Assembly (NCBI GenBank): GCA_026418015.1
Contig: JAOACE010000020.1
Location: 62,001 to 126,000 of the forward strand
From: Leptospiraceae bacterium
GTDB lineage: Bacteria > Spirochaetota > Leptospiria > Leptospirales > Leptonemataceae
Length of the DNA: 64,000 bases
Direction of reading: 5' to 3'
Position 1 is the stretch's first letter; each line of letters begins with the position of its first letter. Under the pieces are notes generated by a model. That model made no database searches. It worked only from the letters and a program-made list of their open reading frames with translations, and was not told the DNA's origin. The position numbers and the translations under genes were made by a program. Below, one piece after another: positions 35,114 through 43,798 of this stretch.

Positions 35114-36556
35114 ATGTCTAAACCTAAAACAATGTACGATAAAATCTGGGAAAATCACCTAGTTTATGATGATGGACAAAATCCTTTAATCTTTGTAGAT
35201 AGACACCTTGTTCACGAAGTTACATCTCCCCAAGCATTCGATGGTTTACGCATCAACAAAAGAAAGGTTCGACGTCCCGATTTAACCTTTGCAACGATGG
35301 ATCACAATGTTTCTACAAAAACAAGAGATTGGAATGGTGCGGGAGAAATCTCTCGTATACAGATGGAAACATTAAAAAGAAATTGCGAAGAATTTGGTAT
35401 AAAACTATTCGATATAAATCATCCCGATCAAGGAATTGTACACGTAATAGGTCCAGAAATGGGTTTAACATTGCCAGGAACTGTAATAGTTTGTGGTGAT
35501 TCCCACACAAGCACTCATGGAGCATTTGGAGCATTAGCTTTTGGTATTGGTACGAGCGAAGTAGAACATGTATTAGCAACGCAAACATTACCACAAAAAA
35601 AATCCAAAAACATGCTGATAAAAATTGACGGTAAGTTAGGATTCGGTGTATCTGCAAAAGACATTATTTTATACATAATAGGCAAAATTACTACCAAAGG
35701 TGGAACAGGACATGTAATAGAATATGCAGGAGAAGCTATCCGCAATCTATCGATGGAAGGAAGAATGACCATCTGTAATATGTCCATAGAAGCTGGCGCA
35801 AGAGCTGGATTGATTGCTCCTGACGAAAAAACTTTTAATTATATAAAAGGCAGAGATTATGCTCCCAAAGGAAAAGATTTCGATGTAGCAGTTGAATTTT
35901 GGAAATCACTAAAATCCGATCCAGATGCTCATTACGATACAATTTATGAATTTCGCGCAGAAGATATTGAACCTATGGTAAGTTGGGGAACCAATCCAGG
36001 TCAAGTTGCTCCTATCTCTGGTAAAGTACCAGACCCCGAAAGTTTTGATGATCCCGTAGAAAGAGAATCTGCAAGACAAGCGTTAAAATACATGGACTTA
36101 AAACCTAACATGCCCATCAAAGATATTCGAATTGACAAAGTTTTTATTGGAAGTTGTACCAATTCTCGAATCGAAGATTTGCGTAGAGCTGCAAAAATCG
36201 TTGAAGAAAAACTTAAAGAAGGAAAAAGAGTACATCCCAAAGTTAATGCTATTGTTGTACCAGGTTCTGGTAGGGTTTATAGACAAGCGGTAGAAGAAGG
36301 GTTAGATAAAATCTTTAAAGAAGCTGGTTTTGAATGGCGTTTTGCTGGTTGTTCTATGTGTTTAGCAATGAATGATGATTATTTATTAGAAGGAGAACGT
36401 TGTGCTTCTACATCTAACAGAAATTTCGAAGGACGGCAAGGTAGAGGTGGTAGAACGCACTTAGTTAGTCCAGAGATGGCTGCTGCTGCTGCAATCGAAG
36501 GACATTTTGTAGATATAAGAGAATACGTAAACAAAGAAGCATTGGCAACAGTATAA
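35114..36556 (+). CDS. leuC: 3-isopropylmalate dehydratase large subunit LeuC
   Basis: 480 residues, aconitase fold; isomerises 2- to 3-isopropylmalate in leucine synthesis together with LeuD. Seen: [12 protein letters not shown] at the start, [56 protein letters not shown], and the 4Fe-4S cysteines in [14 protein letters not shown] and [12 protein letters not shown]. The [36 protein letters not shown] block near the C-terminus is typical of bacterial LeuC. LeuD is not the next gene; mutY is, only 2 bases away. A TATAAT-like -10 lies at 35045-35050. Confidence 0.96.
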   Translation: MSKPKTMYDKIWENHLVYDDGQNPLIFVDRHLVHEVTSPQAFDGLRINKRKVRRPDLTFATMDHNVSTKTRDWNGAGEISRIQMETLKRNCEEFGIKLFDINHPDQGIVHVIGPEMGLTLPGTVIVCGDSHTSTHGAFGALAFGIGTSEVEHVLATQTLPQKKSKNMLIKIDGKLGFGVSAKDIILYIIGKITTKGGTGHVIEYAGEAIRNLSMEGRMTICNMSIEAGARAGLIAPDEKTFNYIKGRDYAPKGKDFDVAVEFWKSLKSDPDAHYDTIYEFRAEDIEPMVSWGTNPGQVAPISGKVPDPESFDDPVERESARQALKYMDLKPNMPIKDIRIDKVFIGSCTNSRIEDLRRAAKIVEEKLKEGKRVHPKVNAIVVPGSGRVYRQAVEEGLDKIFKEAGFEWRFAGCSMCLAMNDDYLLEGERCASTSNRNFEGRQGRGGRTHLVSPEMAAAAAIEGHFVDIREYVNKEALATV

Positions 36557-36558
36557 AT

Positions 36559-37623
36559 TTGCAAGATAAACAAATTTATTTTGTTGAACATCTTTTAGAA
36601 TGGTATAAAAAAAACCAAAGAAAGCTTCCTTTTAGAGAAACCAAAGATCCTTACAAAATTTGGGTTTCGGAAGTGATGCTCCAACAAACCAGAGTTGGAG
36701 CTGTCATTAACAAGATCGAAAATAAATATCTTCAATTTATAGAAAGATTTCCCGATATAGAAATATTAGCAAATTCTAAAACAGAAGAAATATTGGAATT
36801 ATGGTCTGGATTAGGTTATTATAATCGCGCAAAAAATCTTCATCAAACTGCTAGAATTATTTGCGAAAAATATAGCGGTAAATTTCCCGATAGCTATCAA
36901 GATTTAATCCAATTACCTGGTATAGGAGATTACACAGCATCTGCAATTTTAAGCATTGCATTCAACAAACCATATGCAGTGGTAGATGGCAACGTAAAAA
37001 GACTATTATTTCGTTTTTTCTACAATGAATTAGATCAAACTTACAGCGAAAAAGGTATAAAAAATTTGGCTAATGAGTTAATCCATTTTCCCAAAGTAGA
37101 ACCGTCAGAATTCAACCAATCCCTGATGGAAATGGGTGCATTAGTATGTATTTACAAATATCCTAAGTGTAATAACTGTCTTATTAGTTCTTATTGTTCC
37201 ACAAAAGATTTCTCCAAAGAAGAAAAACTAAACATTCCTCCCAAATCAATCAACCCAAAAAAACAAATCAAAATTTATATTTATATTATAAATAAATATA
37301 ATAAATTATTTATAATAAAAAATCAACACCTATTCTTAAAAAACCATTATTTTTTCCCCTACGAAATCAAAGAAAAAAAAGAACATCTAGAAATTTCGGA
37401 TTCTCCTCATACATTCTTGGGAAACTTTAAACACAATATTATGAACTATTTATTCGATGCATACATTTTTTTAGTAAACGAAAACAAAAAAAATTTTACA
37501 TTTTATCAACAAGATAAAACTGAATCGAAATGGATAGAAGTAAGCGAAACAAAAAAATATTTATATTCCAGTTTTGCCAAAAAGGTTTTGGATTTATACA
37601 ACAATTCATCATCTTTGTTCTAA
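36559..37623 (+). CDS. mutY: A/G-specific adenine glycosylase MutY
   Basis: Removes adenine mispaired with 8-oxoguanine. 354 residues. The HhH-GPD domain is present: KLPFRETKDPYKIWVSEVMLQQTRV (with the catalytic Glu of SEVMLQQT), LPGIGDYTASAILSIAF, and VVDGNVKRLLFRF with the catalytic Asp. The 4Fe-4S loop CIYKYPKCNNCLISSYC has the exact C-x6-C-x2-C-x5-C spacing. A shorter, divergent NUDIX-like C-terminal domain follows. No ATG exists before the conserved region, so TTG 36559 is the best start; it lies 2 bases after leuC and implies coupling. The 3' end overlaps the next gene by 94 bases if that gene starts at its first ATG. Confidence 0.93.
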   Translation: MQDKQIYFVEHLLEWYKKNQRKLPFRETKDPYKIWVSEVMLQQTRVGAVINKIENKYLQFIERFPDIEILANSKTEEILELWSGLGYYNRAKNLHQTARIICEKYSGKFPDSYQDLIQLPGIGDYTASAILSIAFNKPYAVVDGNVKRLLFRFFYNELDQTYSEKGIKNLANELIHFPKVEPSEFNQSLMEMGALVCIYKYPKCNNCLISSYCSTKDFSKEEKLNIPPKSINPKKQIKIYIYIINKYNKLFIIKNQHLFLKNHYFFPYEIKEKKEHLEISDSPHTFLGNFKHNIMNYLFDAYIFLVNENKKNFTFYQQDKTESKWIEVSETKKYLYSSFAKKVLDLYNNSSSLF

Positions 37624-38246
37624 GTTTTGTTTCTTTATCTTGTAATACCTATCTACAAAATGTAAAAAAAGATTCTTTGGATATATTTACGTTAGAAGTT
37701 CATGACAAAACTTATGGCATCAACACGCGCATTAGCTTTTTACAAGTTGGACTAATCTATCAGAGCCAAGAAAGTAATAACATAGGAATAAAAAATGGTA
37801 TGTTTGGAAATTTAGATCATCATAATTTTAATCTATTGTTTCTTGGTTCAGAACGATTTACTGGAAAAAAAATTCTAGAAAATTCACAATACGAAGAAGA
37901 AATAAAAAAAATTCAAGCAAGAAAAGACGCAAACCTTCAAGAAATACCAGAGGAACTAAAACAATATTATATAAACAACCAATCATTAAAACAAGAAAAC
38001 CAGCAAAATTTACCACGGAATAAGTTTTATGATGTCTACTTACCTTTTGGGACAAAAAAGTCATTAAAAGAATCCACCCCAGTATTAAAAAAAAGAAATA
38101 ACTTTGCAAACTCATCTTTTTATACAGATATTCAGTTGCGCGTTGGATTATACTATGGCTTTACAATAGGATTTAACCCTGGAGAACTTCTAGATTTTTT
38201 AGCAAGTCTTGTTGGATTAGATTTATACAACGATAATGAACGATAA
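37530..38246 (+). CDS. Putative lipoprotein, Leptospira-like FNPGELLDF family
   Basis: Up to 238 residues. A basic start and hydrophobic stretch (FGFIQQFIIFVLSFVSLSC) end in a Cys that fits the relaxed spirochaete lipobox, followed by Asn. The rest is polar, with a Lys/Glu/Gln-rich middle (about 115-150). A clear C-terminal block reads TDIQLRVGLYYGFTIGFNPGELLDFLASLVGLDLYNDNER. As far as I recall, hypothetical proteins in Leptospira end in a comparable (R/G)xGFNPGEFLDFxLGxxxxDIxxDD motif, which supports the suspected lineage. The start is uncertain: the ATG at 37530 lies inside mutY, and no later standard start codon precedes the signal sequence in frame. Function unknown. Confidence 0.65.
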   Translation: MDRSKRNKKIFIFQFCQKGFGFIQQFIIFVLSFVSLSCNTYLQNVKKDSLDIFTLEVHDKTYGINTRISFLQVGLIYQSQESNNIGIKNGMFGNLDHHNFNLLFLGSERFTGKKILENSQYEEEIKKIQARKDANLQEIPEELKQYYINNQSLKQENQQNLPRNKFYDVYLPFGTKKSLKESTPVLKKRNNFANSSFYTDIQLRVGLYYGFTIGFNPGELLDFLASLVGLDLYNDNER

Positions 38247-38697
38247 AATCATCCATCACCCTTCTTTTTATATTAAAGAGTTTAACAAATTGATATTTGT
38301 TATTTTATTGTTAGGAATATTTCAATCTATCTGGGCTGTAATAATATTCTATTTAAATTATAAAAATATTTTATTATTTTATTTTATATTTAAAAAAATT
38401 AATTTAATTCATCTTGATTGGTTGGAAATTCATACAATTATAAAAATCTACTCTATGTATAGCTTACTACATGCCTTTTATATCATACTTGCATGTATTA
38501 TGTCTTATTTTTTAAAAAGTAAAAGTTGGTTTTTATCTACCTTATATTTTAGTTTGTTTCCATTCGTTGGTTTTTTGTTTGGAATTATTCAATTGCCTAT
38601 AAGTTTGATTTTTTTAAAAAAAACCAAATCGCAGGAATGGAATAATTTTTTTAAAAATTATGATAGCTTTAATAACATGAACACAAATCAAAATTAA
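38236..38697 (+). CDS. Small polytopic membrane protein
   Basis: 153 residues with about four membrane helices: LIFVILLLGIFQSIWAVIIFYL, NILLFYFIFK, MYSLLHAFYIILACIMSYFL and LSTLYFSLFPFVGFLFGIIQL. The N- and C-termini are charged and probably cytoplasmic. The gene overlaps the preceding lipoprotein gene by 11 bases, so both are likely co-translated. I know no family; composition resembles DUF-type inner-membrane proteins. It ends 4 bases before the end of the opposite-strand AHSA1 gene. Confidence 0.6.
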   Translation: MNDKIIHHPSFYIKEFNKLIFVILLLGIFQSIWAVIIFYLNYKNILLFYFIFKKINLIHLDWLEIHTIIKIYSMYSLLHAFYIILACIMSYFLKSKSWFLSTLYFSLFPFVGFLFGIIQLPISLIFLKKTKSQEWNNFFKNYDSFNNMNTNQN

Positions 38698-38701
38698 TAA
38701 T

Positions 38702-39181
38702 CTAACTTCGCTTTCTTCTTTTGGTAGATTTTTGATTTTGTTGAAAATACATATTTTCCAAATATGCTTTTAATGGTCCAATATAGTACTCTCCCCAACC
38801 TTCTTGGTGCTTTTTTTGAACCTTTTTATCGGGAAAATTGGAATGCTTTAAAATAAAGCGTGTTCCATTTCGCTCTTCTAAAAGCTCTATAATAACAATA
38901 GAGTCTTTCCAGTTTTCGTTCCAGTTTTTTTCTCTTAATGTAAAGATGATTTTCTTAGGCTTTTTTATTTCTATTACAGAACCATGAATTTCGCCATCCC
39001 AAAGAAAGTATTTGCCTCCAGCCTTCGCGAAAAATTTAGAAGGTCCTCCCCCCCATTCATCAATCCATTCGGAATGTGTTATACCCTTAAATACCCATTC
39101 AATAGGTGCATGGATCCATTCGCTCTCTAAAATAAGATCTTCATCCATTTCTTTTTTGTGCGATATAAGTAGAGATTTCAT
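38702..39181 (-). CDS. SRPBCC (AHSA1-like) domain protein
   Basis: 159 residues, one START/Bet v 1-like fold of the AHSA1 group. Seen: ESEWIHAPIEWVFKGITHSEWIDEWGG (family: R.f.AP.e.VW.A.T.pe.l..W.g), AGGKYFLWDGEIHGSVIEIKKPKKIIFTL (G..G.....G.V.e..P..rl..tw), NGTRFILKHSNFP, and the C-terminal GWGEYYIGPLKAYLE (usually GW......L...L). The fold binds hydrophobic ligands or proteins. The name refers to the Hsp90 activator Aha1, but bacterial members rarely act with Hsp90. The Lys/Arg-rich end (QKSTKRRKRS) is unusual. Divergent from the ROK kinase gene. Confidence 0.8.
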   Translation of the reverse strand: MKSLLISHKKEMDEDLILESEWIHAPIEWVFKGITHSEWIDEWGGGPSKFFAKAGGKYFLWDGEIHGSVIEIKKPKKIIFTLREKNWNENWKDSIVIIELLEERNGTRFILKHSNFPDKKVQKKHQEGWGEYYIGPLKAYLENMYFQQNQKSTKRRKRS

Positions 39182-39250
39182 AATCTTTTTATCGTTATCT
39201 TTTTAAAAATTCGATAACAAAAAAATTGAACTTTATAATTTTTTTTACGA

Positions 39251-39284
39251 TAATATAAAGTTAATCTTATAGATTAATATAAAG
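39251..39284. promoter_or_regulatory. Dyad flanked by direct repeats upstream of the ROK kinase
   Basis: TTAATCT (39261-39267), TAT, AGATTAA (39271-39277) is a perfect 7-bp dyad. It is flanked by two copies of TAATATAAAG (39251-39260 and 39275-39284), the second overlapping the dyad's end. A further hairpin, AATCCTT...AAGGATT (39286-39304), follows in the leader. It looks like an operator in the 162-base divergent spacer; the regulator is unknown. Confidence 0.45.
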
Positions 39285-39343
39285 AAATCCTTAAAAAAAG
39301 GATTGAATATAATCAAAAAATTAAAAATTTATCTTTAATCTTT

Positions 39344-40243
39344 ATGCAAAAAACGTTTAAAATTGGGATAGATTTAGGCGGAACCAAAACAGAAGTAATA
39401 TTATTAGATCCCGAAAATCAAATTCTACTTCGAGAAAGAATTCCCACCCAAAAAGAAACCTATGAACAAATTCTAAACGGCATAAAATTTTTAATCGATA
39501 AAGCGAAATACATATTACACACTAACTACAAAAATCCAGATTTTACAATTGGTATAGGAATACCTGGTATTGTGGATCAAATCACAGAAAAGGTGATCAA
39601 TGCAAATACAACAATTTTGATAGGCAACCCCCTAAAAAAAGATTTAGAGAAATTGTTAGATCATCCAGTTATCATCGAAAACGACGCCAACTGCTTTGCA
39701 TTAGCAGAAAGCATAGCAGGTATAGCAAAAGAATATCAGAATGTATTCGGTATAATCATGGGGACTGGTTGTGGTGGTGGTTTAATAATTAACAAAAAAA
39801 TCTATAAAGGTATGCATGGTATTGCTGGGGAATGGGGACACTTTTCTATTGATCCAAATGGGCCACTATGTTGGTGTGGAAATCGCGGTTGTATAGAAAC
39901 ATTTATTTCTGGCAGTGGTATAGAAAATCAATATTTTAAAAAAACAGGAGAATACCTAAAAGTACCAGAAATCTTACAAAATGCAAAAAAAAACAAAGAA
40001 CCAGCAAAAACAATCTTCGATGAATTCTTAGAAAATTTTGGTAGAGCAGTTGGTGGAATCATTTCGGTTTTTGATCCAGAAGTTATTGTGATTGGTGGAG
40101 GTTTATCCAATATAGAAGAACTCTATACCATTGGGTACGAAAAAGTAAAAAGATATGCTTTTTATCATAGTGTAAGAACACCACTTTTAAAAAATCAATT
40201 AGGAGATTCCGCAGGAGTATTTGGTGCTGCCTGGTTAACATAG
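39344..40243 (+). CDS. ROK family sugar kinase (glucokinase/fructokinase type)
   Basis: 299 residues. ATP-binding phosphate-1 motif IGIDLGGTKTEVILLD is at the start. The catalytic Asp lies in VIIENDANCFALAE, and GIIMGTGCGGGLIINKKIYKG precedes the ROK zinc site: the His in GEWGH and CWCGNRGCIETF (CxCGxxGCxE). The adenosine motif region is VIVIGGGLS. This is a full-length cytoplasmic ROK kinase without the DNA-binding domain of ROK repressors. Glucose is a common substrate for such kinases, but mannose, fructose or N-acetylhexosamines cannot be excluded. It ends 13 bases before the acyltransferase gene and probably shares its transcript. Confidence 0.88.
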   Translation: MQKTFKIGIDLGGTKTEVILLDPENQILLRERIPTQKETYEQILNGIKFLIDKAKYILHTNYKNPDFTIGIGIPGIVDQITEKVINANTTILIGNPLKKDLEKLLDHPVIIENDANCFALAESIAGIAKEYQNVFGIIMGTGCGGGLIINKKIYKGMHGIAGEWGHFSIDPNGPLCWCGNRGCIETFISGSGIENQYFKKTGEYLKVPEILQNAKKNKEPAKTIFDEFLENFGRAVGGIISVFDPEVIVIGGGLSNIEELYTIGYEKVKRYAFYHSVRTPLLKNQLGDSAGVFGAAWLT

Positions 40244-40256
40244 AAGGGGATGTTAT

Positions 40257-41222
40257 ATGGAAAAATTTATAAATTTTATATTATTTTTAATATTATATTT
40301 TTTAAGTATTCCATTTAGAATTTTACCGTATAAAGTAGCACATAAACTTGGATATTTTATTACTGTTTTCTTTTTCAAAATAATCAAAAAATACAAGAAA
40401 ATTATCTATACAAATTTACAATATGCATTTCCCAAAAGAGAACAAGAATTCTATGACAAAATTTATAAAGAAAATTTAAAACACATTGGCAAGCTTTTAG
40501 CAGATACATTCTTAAAAACAAGAATGAAAGAAAAATGGTTTAGAAAAAAAATGATTTATGATGAATCTTCAACCCTTATAGAAAAAGAAATAGAAAATAA
40601 ACTAAAAAACAAAGAACCCGTGATTTTGATATCAGGACATTTAGGAACATGGGAAAATCTTGCTCAATATCTTGGTTATCGATTTTATCCAAAAACAGGT
40701 ATTATATATAAATCCATCAAAAATCCATATGTCGATAGATGGTTTTATAAATTGCGATCTATAACTGGTGCAAAATTATTTCGCATGGAAGATTCATTAA
40801 GTGCGATAAAATTCCTCCAAGAAGGAAATCTTTTAGCGATTGCTCCAGATCAAAATGCAGGTGGAGCAGGTATTATGATTGATTTTTTAAATCGTCCAGC
40901 TTCTACCTATAAAGGTCCAGCATTGATTGCTTATACGAGTAATTCTCACGTCTATTTTGTTGCAATGTTGCACGAAAAAAACGGTAAAATGCGATTAATC
41001 TACGAGTATATTGGAAGACTTACAGAAGAAACCAAAAAAAATAAAACAAAAAATGAACTTATAGAAGAATGGACAAGAAAATGGGTTCATACCTTAGAAA
41101 AATACGTAAAACTCTATCCAGAGCAATATTTTTTTGTTCATCAACGATGGAAAACAACCCCGGAAATTATGAAGAAATTCGAAGAAGAAAAATTAAAAAA
41201 AAGAGGAATTATTAAAGATTGA
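40257..41222 (+). CDS. Lipid A biosynthesis acyltransferase, LpxL/HtrB family
   Basis: 321 residues. An N-terminal membrane helix (FINFILFLILYFLSIPFRILP) is followed by NLQYAFPKREQEF (family NL..afPe.s..e). The catalytic motif HLGTWENL in ISGHLGTWE is the H-x4-E variant of HxxxxD/E. The later block is AIAPDQNAGGAGIMIDFLNRPASTYKGPALIAY, and the end reads PEQYFFVHQRWKT (family PeqylW.HrRwK). Such enzymes add secondary acyl chains to lipid A at the inner membrane. This agrees with the GnnA-like gene and with LPS production in Leptospira-type spirochaetes. Which acyl position is used cannot be told. A good ribosome site (GAAGGGG) precedes ATG. The 3' end overlaps dapF by 11 bases tail to tail. 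Confidence 0.87.
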   Translation: MEKFINFILFLILYFLSIPFRILPYKVAHKLGYFITVFFFKIIKKYKKIIYTNLQYAFPKREQEFYDKIYKENLKHIGKLLADTFLKTRMKEKWFRKKMIYDESSTLIEKEIENKLKNKEPVILISGHLGTWENLAQYLGYRFYPKTGIIYKSIKNPYVDRWFYKLRSITGAKLFRMEDSLSAIKFLQEGNLLAIAPDQNAGGAGIMIDFLNRPASTYKGPALIAYTSNSHVYFVAMLHEKNGKMRLIYEYIGRLTEETKKNKTKNELIEEWTRKWVHTLEKYVKLYPEQYFFVHQRWKTTPEIMKKFEEEKLKKRGIIKD

Positions 41223-42102
41223 TGTTGAGCAGCTTCTTAAACAAATCATCTGTTAAAGATCCCAAATAGAGCATAGAAACATTTCCAGTTAACCAAACAT
41301 CTCTATCCCATTCTAAAATCAGATCTCCACCGCGAAGATGAATTGTGTTTTTGGTGGGAAGTTTTTTTTCCAAAACACTCACCACATGAACAGCACATGC
41401 CCCACTACCACAAGCTAATGTTTCGCCAGCTCCCCTTTCCCATGTTCTTTGATAAATACTTCCATCAGAATTTATCTTGATAAACTCTACATTCGTTCGT
41501 TCTGGAAAAAGAAAATGATTTTCTATCTTTGGTCCTATAACTTCTAATGAAATTTTATCTGGATCATCTACAATAAAAACACAATGTGGATTGCCCATAG
41601 ATACTACATAACCGCGATAAGGTAAAATATTTGGATCATAAAATTGATACACTTGATTCGAACGTTCACTACCTTTAAAGGGAATTTCGACAGGCTCAAA
41701 CTTTGGCATTCCCATCTGAATTTTTACATTACCTCTATAACCAGAATCTTTGAGGATAATTGCTTGGTGTATACCTACTTCGGTTTCTACAAAAAATTCC
41801 TTTTGATTGGTCTTTTTATACCAATAAAATGCAATACTTCTTAGAGCATTACCACACATTTTAGAATAACTACCATCGGAATTCCACATATACATTCTTA
41901 CGTACTCTTTACCATTGGCAATTACTACAATACCATCGCTTCCTATTCCATAACGTCTATCGCATATTAAAGGGATTGTTTGTGTATTAATAATGTTAGG
42001 ATGAAAGTTTTTGGTTGTAAAATCAAAATAGATATAATCATTTCCTGTTGCTTCCATTTTTAAAAAAGGAAATTCTTTTATAAAATTAAAAAAAGAATCC
42101 AT
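41212..42102 (-). CDS. dapF: Diaminopimelate epimerase DapF
   Basis: Converts LL- to meso-diaminopimelate for peptidoglycan and lysine. 296 residues. Both active-site cysteines are in the standard contexts: MCGNALRSIAFYW (first Cys) and LACGSGACAVHV (second). Other hallmarks are FLKMEATGNDYIYF at the start, RRYGIGSDGIV, GNPHCVFIVDD and RTWERGAGETLACG. The N-terminus has a few extra residues (MDSFFNFIKEF). It stands alone on the minus strand between the acyltransferase and the sigma-like regulator, with 200 bases upstream. Confidence 0.96.
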   Translation of the reverse strand: MDSFFNFIKEFPFLKMEATGNDYIYFDFTTKNFHPNIINTQTIPLICDRRYGIGSDGIVVIANGKEYVRMYMWNSDGSYSKMCGNALRSIAFYWYKKTNQKEFFVETEVGIHQAIILKDSGYRGNVKIQMGMPKFEPVEIPFKGSERSNQVYQFYDPNILPYRGYVVSMGNPHCVFIVDDPDKISLEVIGPKIENHFLFPERTNVEFIKINSDGSIYQRTWERGAGETLACGSGACAVHVVSVLEKKLPTKNTIHLRGGDLILEWDRDVWLTGNVSMLYLGSLTDDLFKKLLNINL

Positions 42103-42305
42103 AATAAATCAAAAAAATAAGATGAATTTATCAGTCATCTAAAATCTAATAATTTCACAAAAAGAAATTTTCGTAAATTCTTTGGAATTTTGATTTCGAT
42201 ATTTGAAGATTTACAAAAAAATTTTAAGTTTGCTAATCCAATATTATAAAAAATTTAATTCAATTTTTTTCCGATTTTAGATTGATCAAGTAACGGAGTT
42301 TGTGT

Positions 42306-43109
42306 ATGAAGCAAACACAAAAAAAACTCTTGGATAAAAGAATTAACCAAGCATACGATTATTATTTAAAAAAACGAGATAACTCTAAACTAATGGAAGT
42401 AATCTATAATGAACTTTCAAAAGAACTAGTTTATCTGAATGCTGATGATGATTTTATTTATAACTTTATCCTAGATTTTATAGAAACACGATTACAAAAA
42501 GTATTAGAATCTTATCAAAAATATAACAAACAAGTTCCTTTTTCTGTCTATTTAAGAGGTTCAATCAAATTTGCTTATTATTCTTATTACAAAAGCCGAA
42601 AAAAAATGATTAAATTCGAAAATCAAATTGTCTATTACGATAATGCTTTAAATATAATTGATGATTCTTACACCAAAATAGATAAAAACGAAAACCATTG
42701 GATATTGATATTGTCTTACTTACAACAATTCAAAATTAAAGATAGAATTATTTTTAAGTTGTACTACAATTTTCCCTTAAATGCTAATGAATTACAATAT
42801 TTAGTGTTAAAAAAAGGATTTCAGAAGATTAAAGAATATTATAAAAAACAAGAAAATTACGAAGTTAAGGATAAATATAATGTTTTACAATTGAGTGATT
42901 TTAACAACGATTCTGTTAAAGAGCCCCATAGTTTAAATGCAAACCTAAAAAAAAGAAGAACTTTGAAAAAAAATGTCTATGCAGCAGATATTGGCAGAAT
43001 CTTTGACACAAGAAGTGGCTATATATATGGAAGGCTAACCTTAATCAGAAAAAAATTAAATTCTATGATTTCGAATCATAATGCATTCAATAAATATCAA
43101 TGTGCGTAG
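42306..43109 (+). CDS. Possible sigma-factor-like or HTH regulatory protein
   Basis: 267 residues from ATG 42306 with GGAG 8 bases upstream; a TTG at 42300 was rejected. It is strongly basic. The middle has FSVYLRGSIKFAYYSYYKSRKKMI, which resembles sigma region 2 helices (helix then basic YYKSRKK). A segment LKDRIIFKLYYNFPLNANELQYLVLKKG resembles the start of sigma region 4 (RxVFxLyyxxxxxxxEIA). The C-terminal NVYAADIGRIFDTRSGYIYGRLTLIRKKLNSM looks like a helix-turn-helix. Two genes on, in the same direction, is a STAS anti-sigma antagonist, which supports a regulatory cluster. No motif is strong enough to be certain; an ECF-like, divergent sigma protein is the best guess. Confidence 0.5.
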   Translation: MKQTQKKLLDKRINQAYDYYLKKRDNSKLMEVIYNELSKELVYLNADDDFIYNFILDFIETRLQKVLESYQKYNKQVPFSVYLRGSIKFAYYSYYKSRKKMIKFENQIVYYDNALNIIDDSYTKIDKNENHWILILSYLQQFKIKDRIIFKLYYNFPLNANELQYLVLKKGFQKIKEYYKKQENYEVKDKYNVLQLSDFNNDSVKEPHSLNANLKKRRTLKKNVYAADIGRIFDTRSGYIYGRLTLIRKKLNSMISNHNAFNKYQCA

Positions 43110-43110
43110 T

Positions 43111-43446
43111 ATGAAGATAACCATTTTTTCCAATTTATTTAAAATTGATGAAAATATTTTTATTGTAGAAATTTATCAGAATTTACAGAATCAAAAATTT
43201 TTATACATAAGAATGATACAAGAAAAAGAATCACAAAACGACTATTTTTTGCAAGAAAACCCTTTATATTATGCACAAAATAATGATTTTTCCTTAATAT
43301 TTGAAGGTCAAAACCATCAAAAACTTCAAACGAAAATTAAAAAAGAATTGACAATTCCTTTACAAAAATTAAAAAAAGATAATTATATTGTTTATTTAAA
43401 GAATACACAAAATAAAAAAAAGATTTTAAACATTGATATATCGTAA
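43111..43446 (+). CDS. Unknown small protein between sigma-like and STAS genes
   Basis: 111 residues from ATG 43111, one base after the previous stop. A frame open from 43081 would overlap the upstream gene without need. Beta-rich pattern (MKITIFSNLFKIDENIFIVEIYQN...QKFLYIRMIQEKES), acidic-polar middle and basic end with KELTIPLQKLKKDNYIVYL. No signal peptide or membrane helix. I recognise no family. Tight spacing on both sides makes it part of the sigma-like/STAS operon, so it may be a regulator or binding partner. Confidence 0.6.
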   Translation: MKITIFSNLFKIDENIFIVEIYQNLQNQKFLYIRMIQEKESQNDYFLQENPLYYAQNNDFSLIFEGQNHQKLQTKIKKELTIPLQKLKKDNYIVYLKNTQNKKKILNIDIS

Positions 43447-43455
43447 GGGTTATTT

Positions 43456-43797
43456 ATGAAGTTAAAATTCTCGACGAAAGGAGAGGTAACGGTAGTTACA
43501 ATAGAAGGTGCAATAAAGTCTGGTGATGAATATCAGTTAGCTGAAAGAATGGAACAATACATTAAGCCTAATACTGCCCCAAAATTCATTATCGATATGA
43601 AGAAGGTTCCATTTGTTAATTCCCAAGCTTTGGGGCTATTTTTACACATTTTTAAACATGTAGATTATCTTAAAGGTCGTTTAGTTTTTTGCAACCTAAA
43701 TTCTGATATCGAAGGATTGATGAATTTAACCCAACTGTCGAATGTTTTCGAAATTTACAAAACATTAGAAGAAGCATTAGAAAGTTTCGAAGACTAA
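43456..43797 (+). CDS. STAS domain anti-sigma factor antagonist
   Basis: 113 residues, a single STAS domain of the SpoIIAA/RsbV type. Seen: VTVVTIEGAIKSGDEYQLAERMEQYI, then KFIIDMKKVPFVNSQALGLFLHIFKHV, where the Ser in NSQALG is the usual phosphorylation site (family (D/N)SsGLG.L), and LVFCNLNSDIEGLMNLTQLSNVFEIYKTLEEAL at the end. In partner switching such proteins free a sigma factor when dephosphorylated by a SpoIIE/RsbU-type phosphatase, and one is encoded at 52.9 kb. No anti-sigma kinase (RsbW type) lies beside it. Ribosome site AAGGG precedes ATG. The last gene of the small operon that begins at 42306. Confidence 0.88.
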   Translation: MKLKFSTKGEVTVVTIEGAIKSGDEYQLAERMEQYIKPNTAPKFIIDMKKVPFVNSQALGLFLHIFKHVDYLKGRLVFCNLNSDIEGLMNLTQLSNVFEIYKTLEEALESFED

Positions 43798-43798
43798 T

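Noticed and set aside
35313-36591. Several minus-strand frames across leuC
   Set aside because: leuC is unmistakable on the plus strand and the others lack any family pattern or ribosome site.
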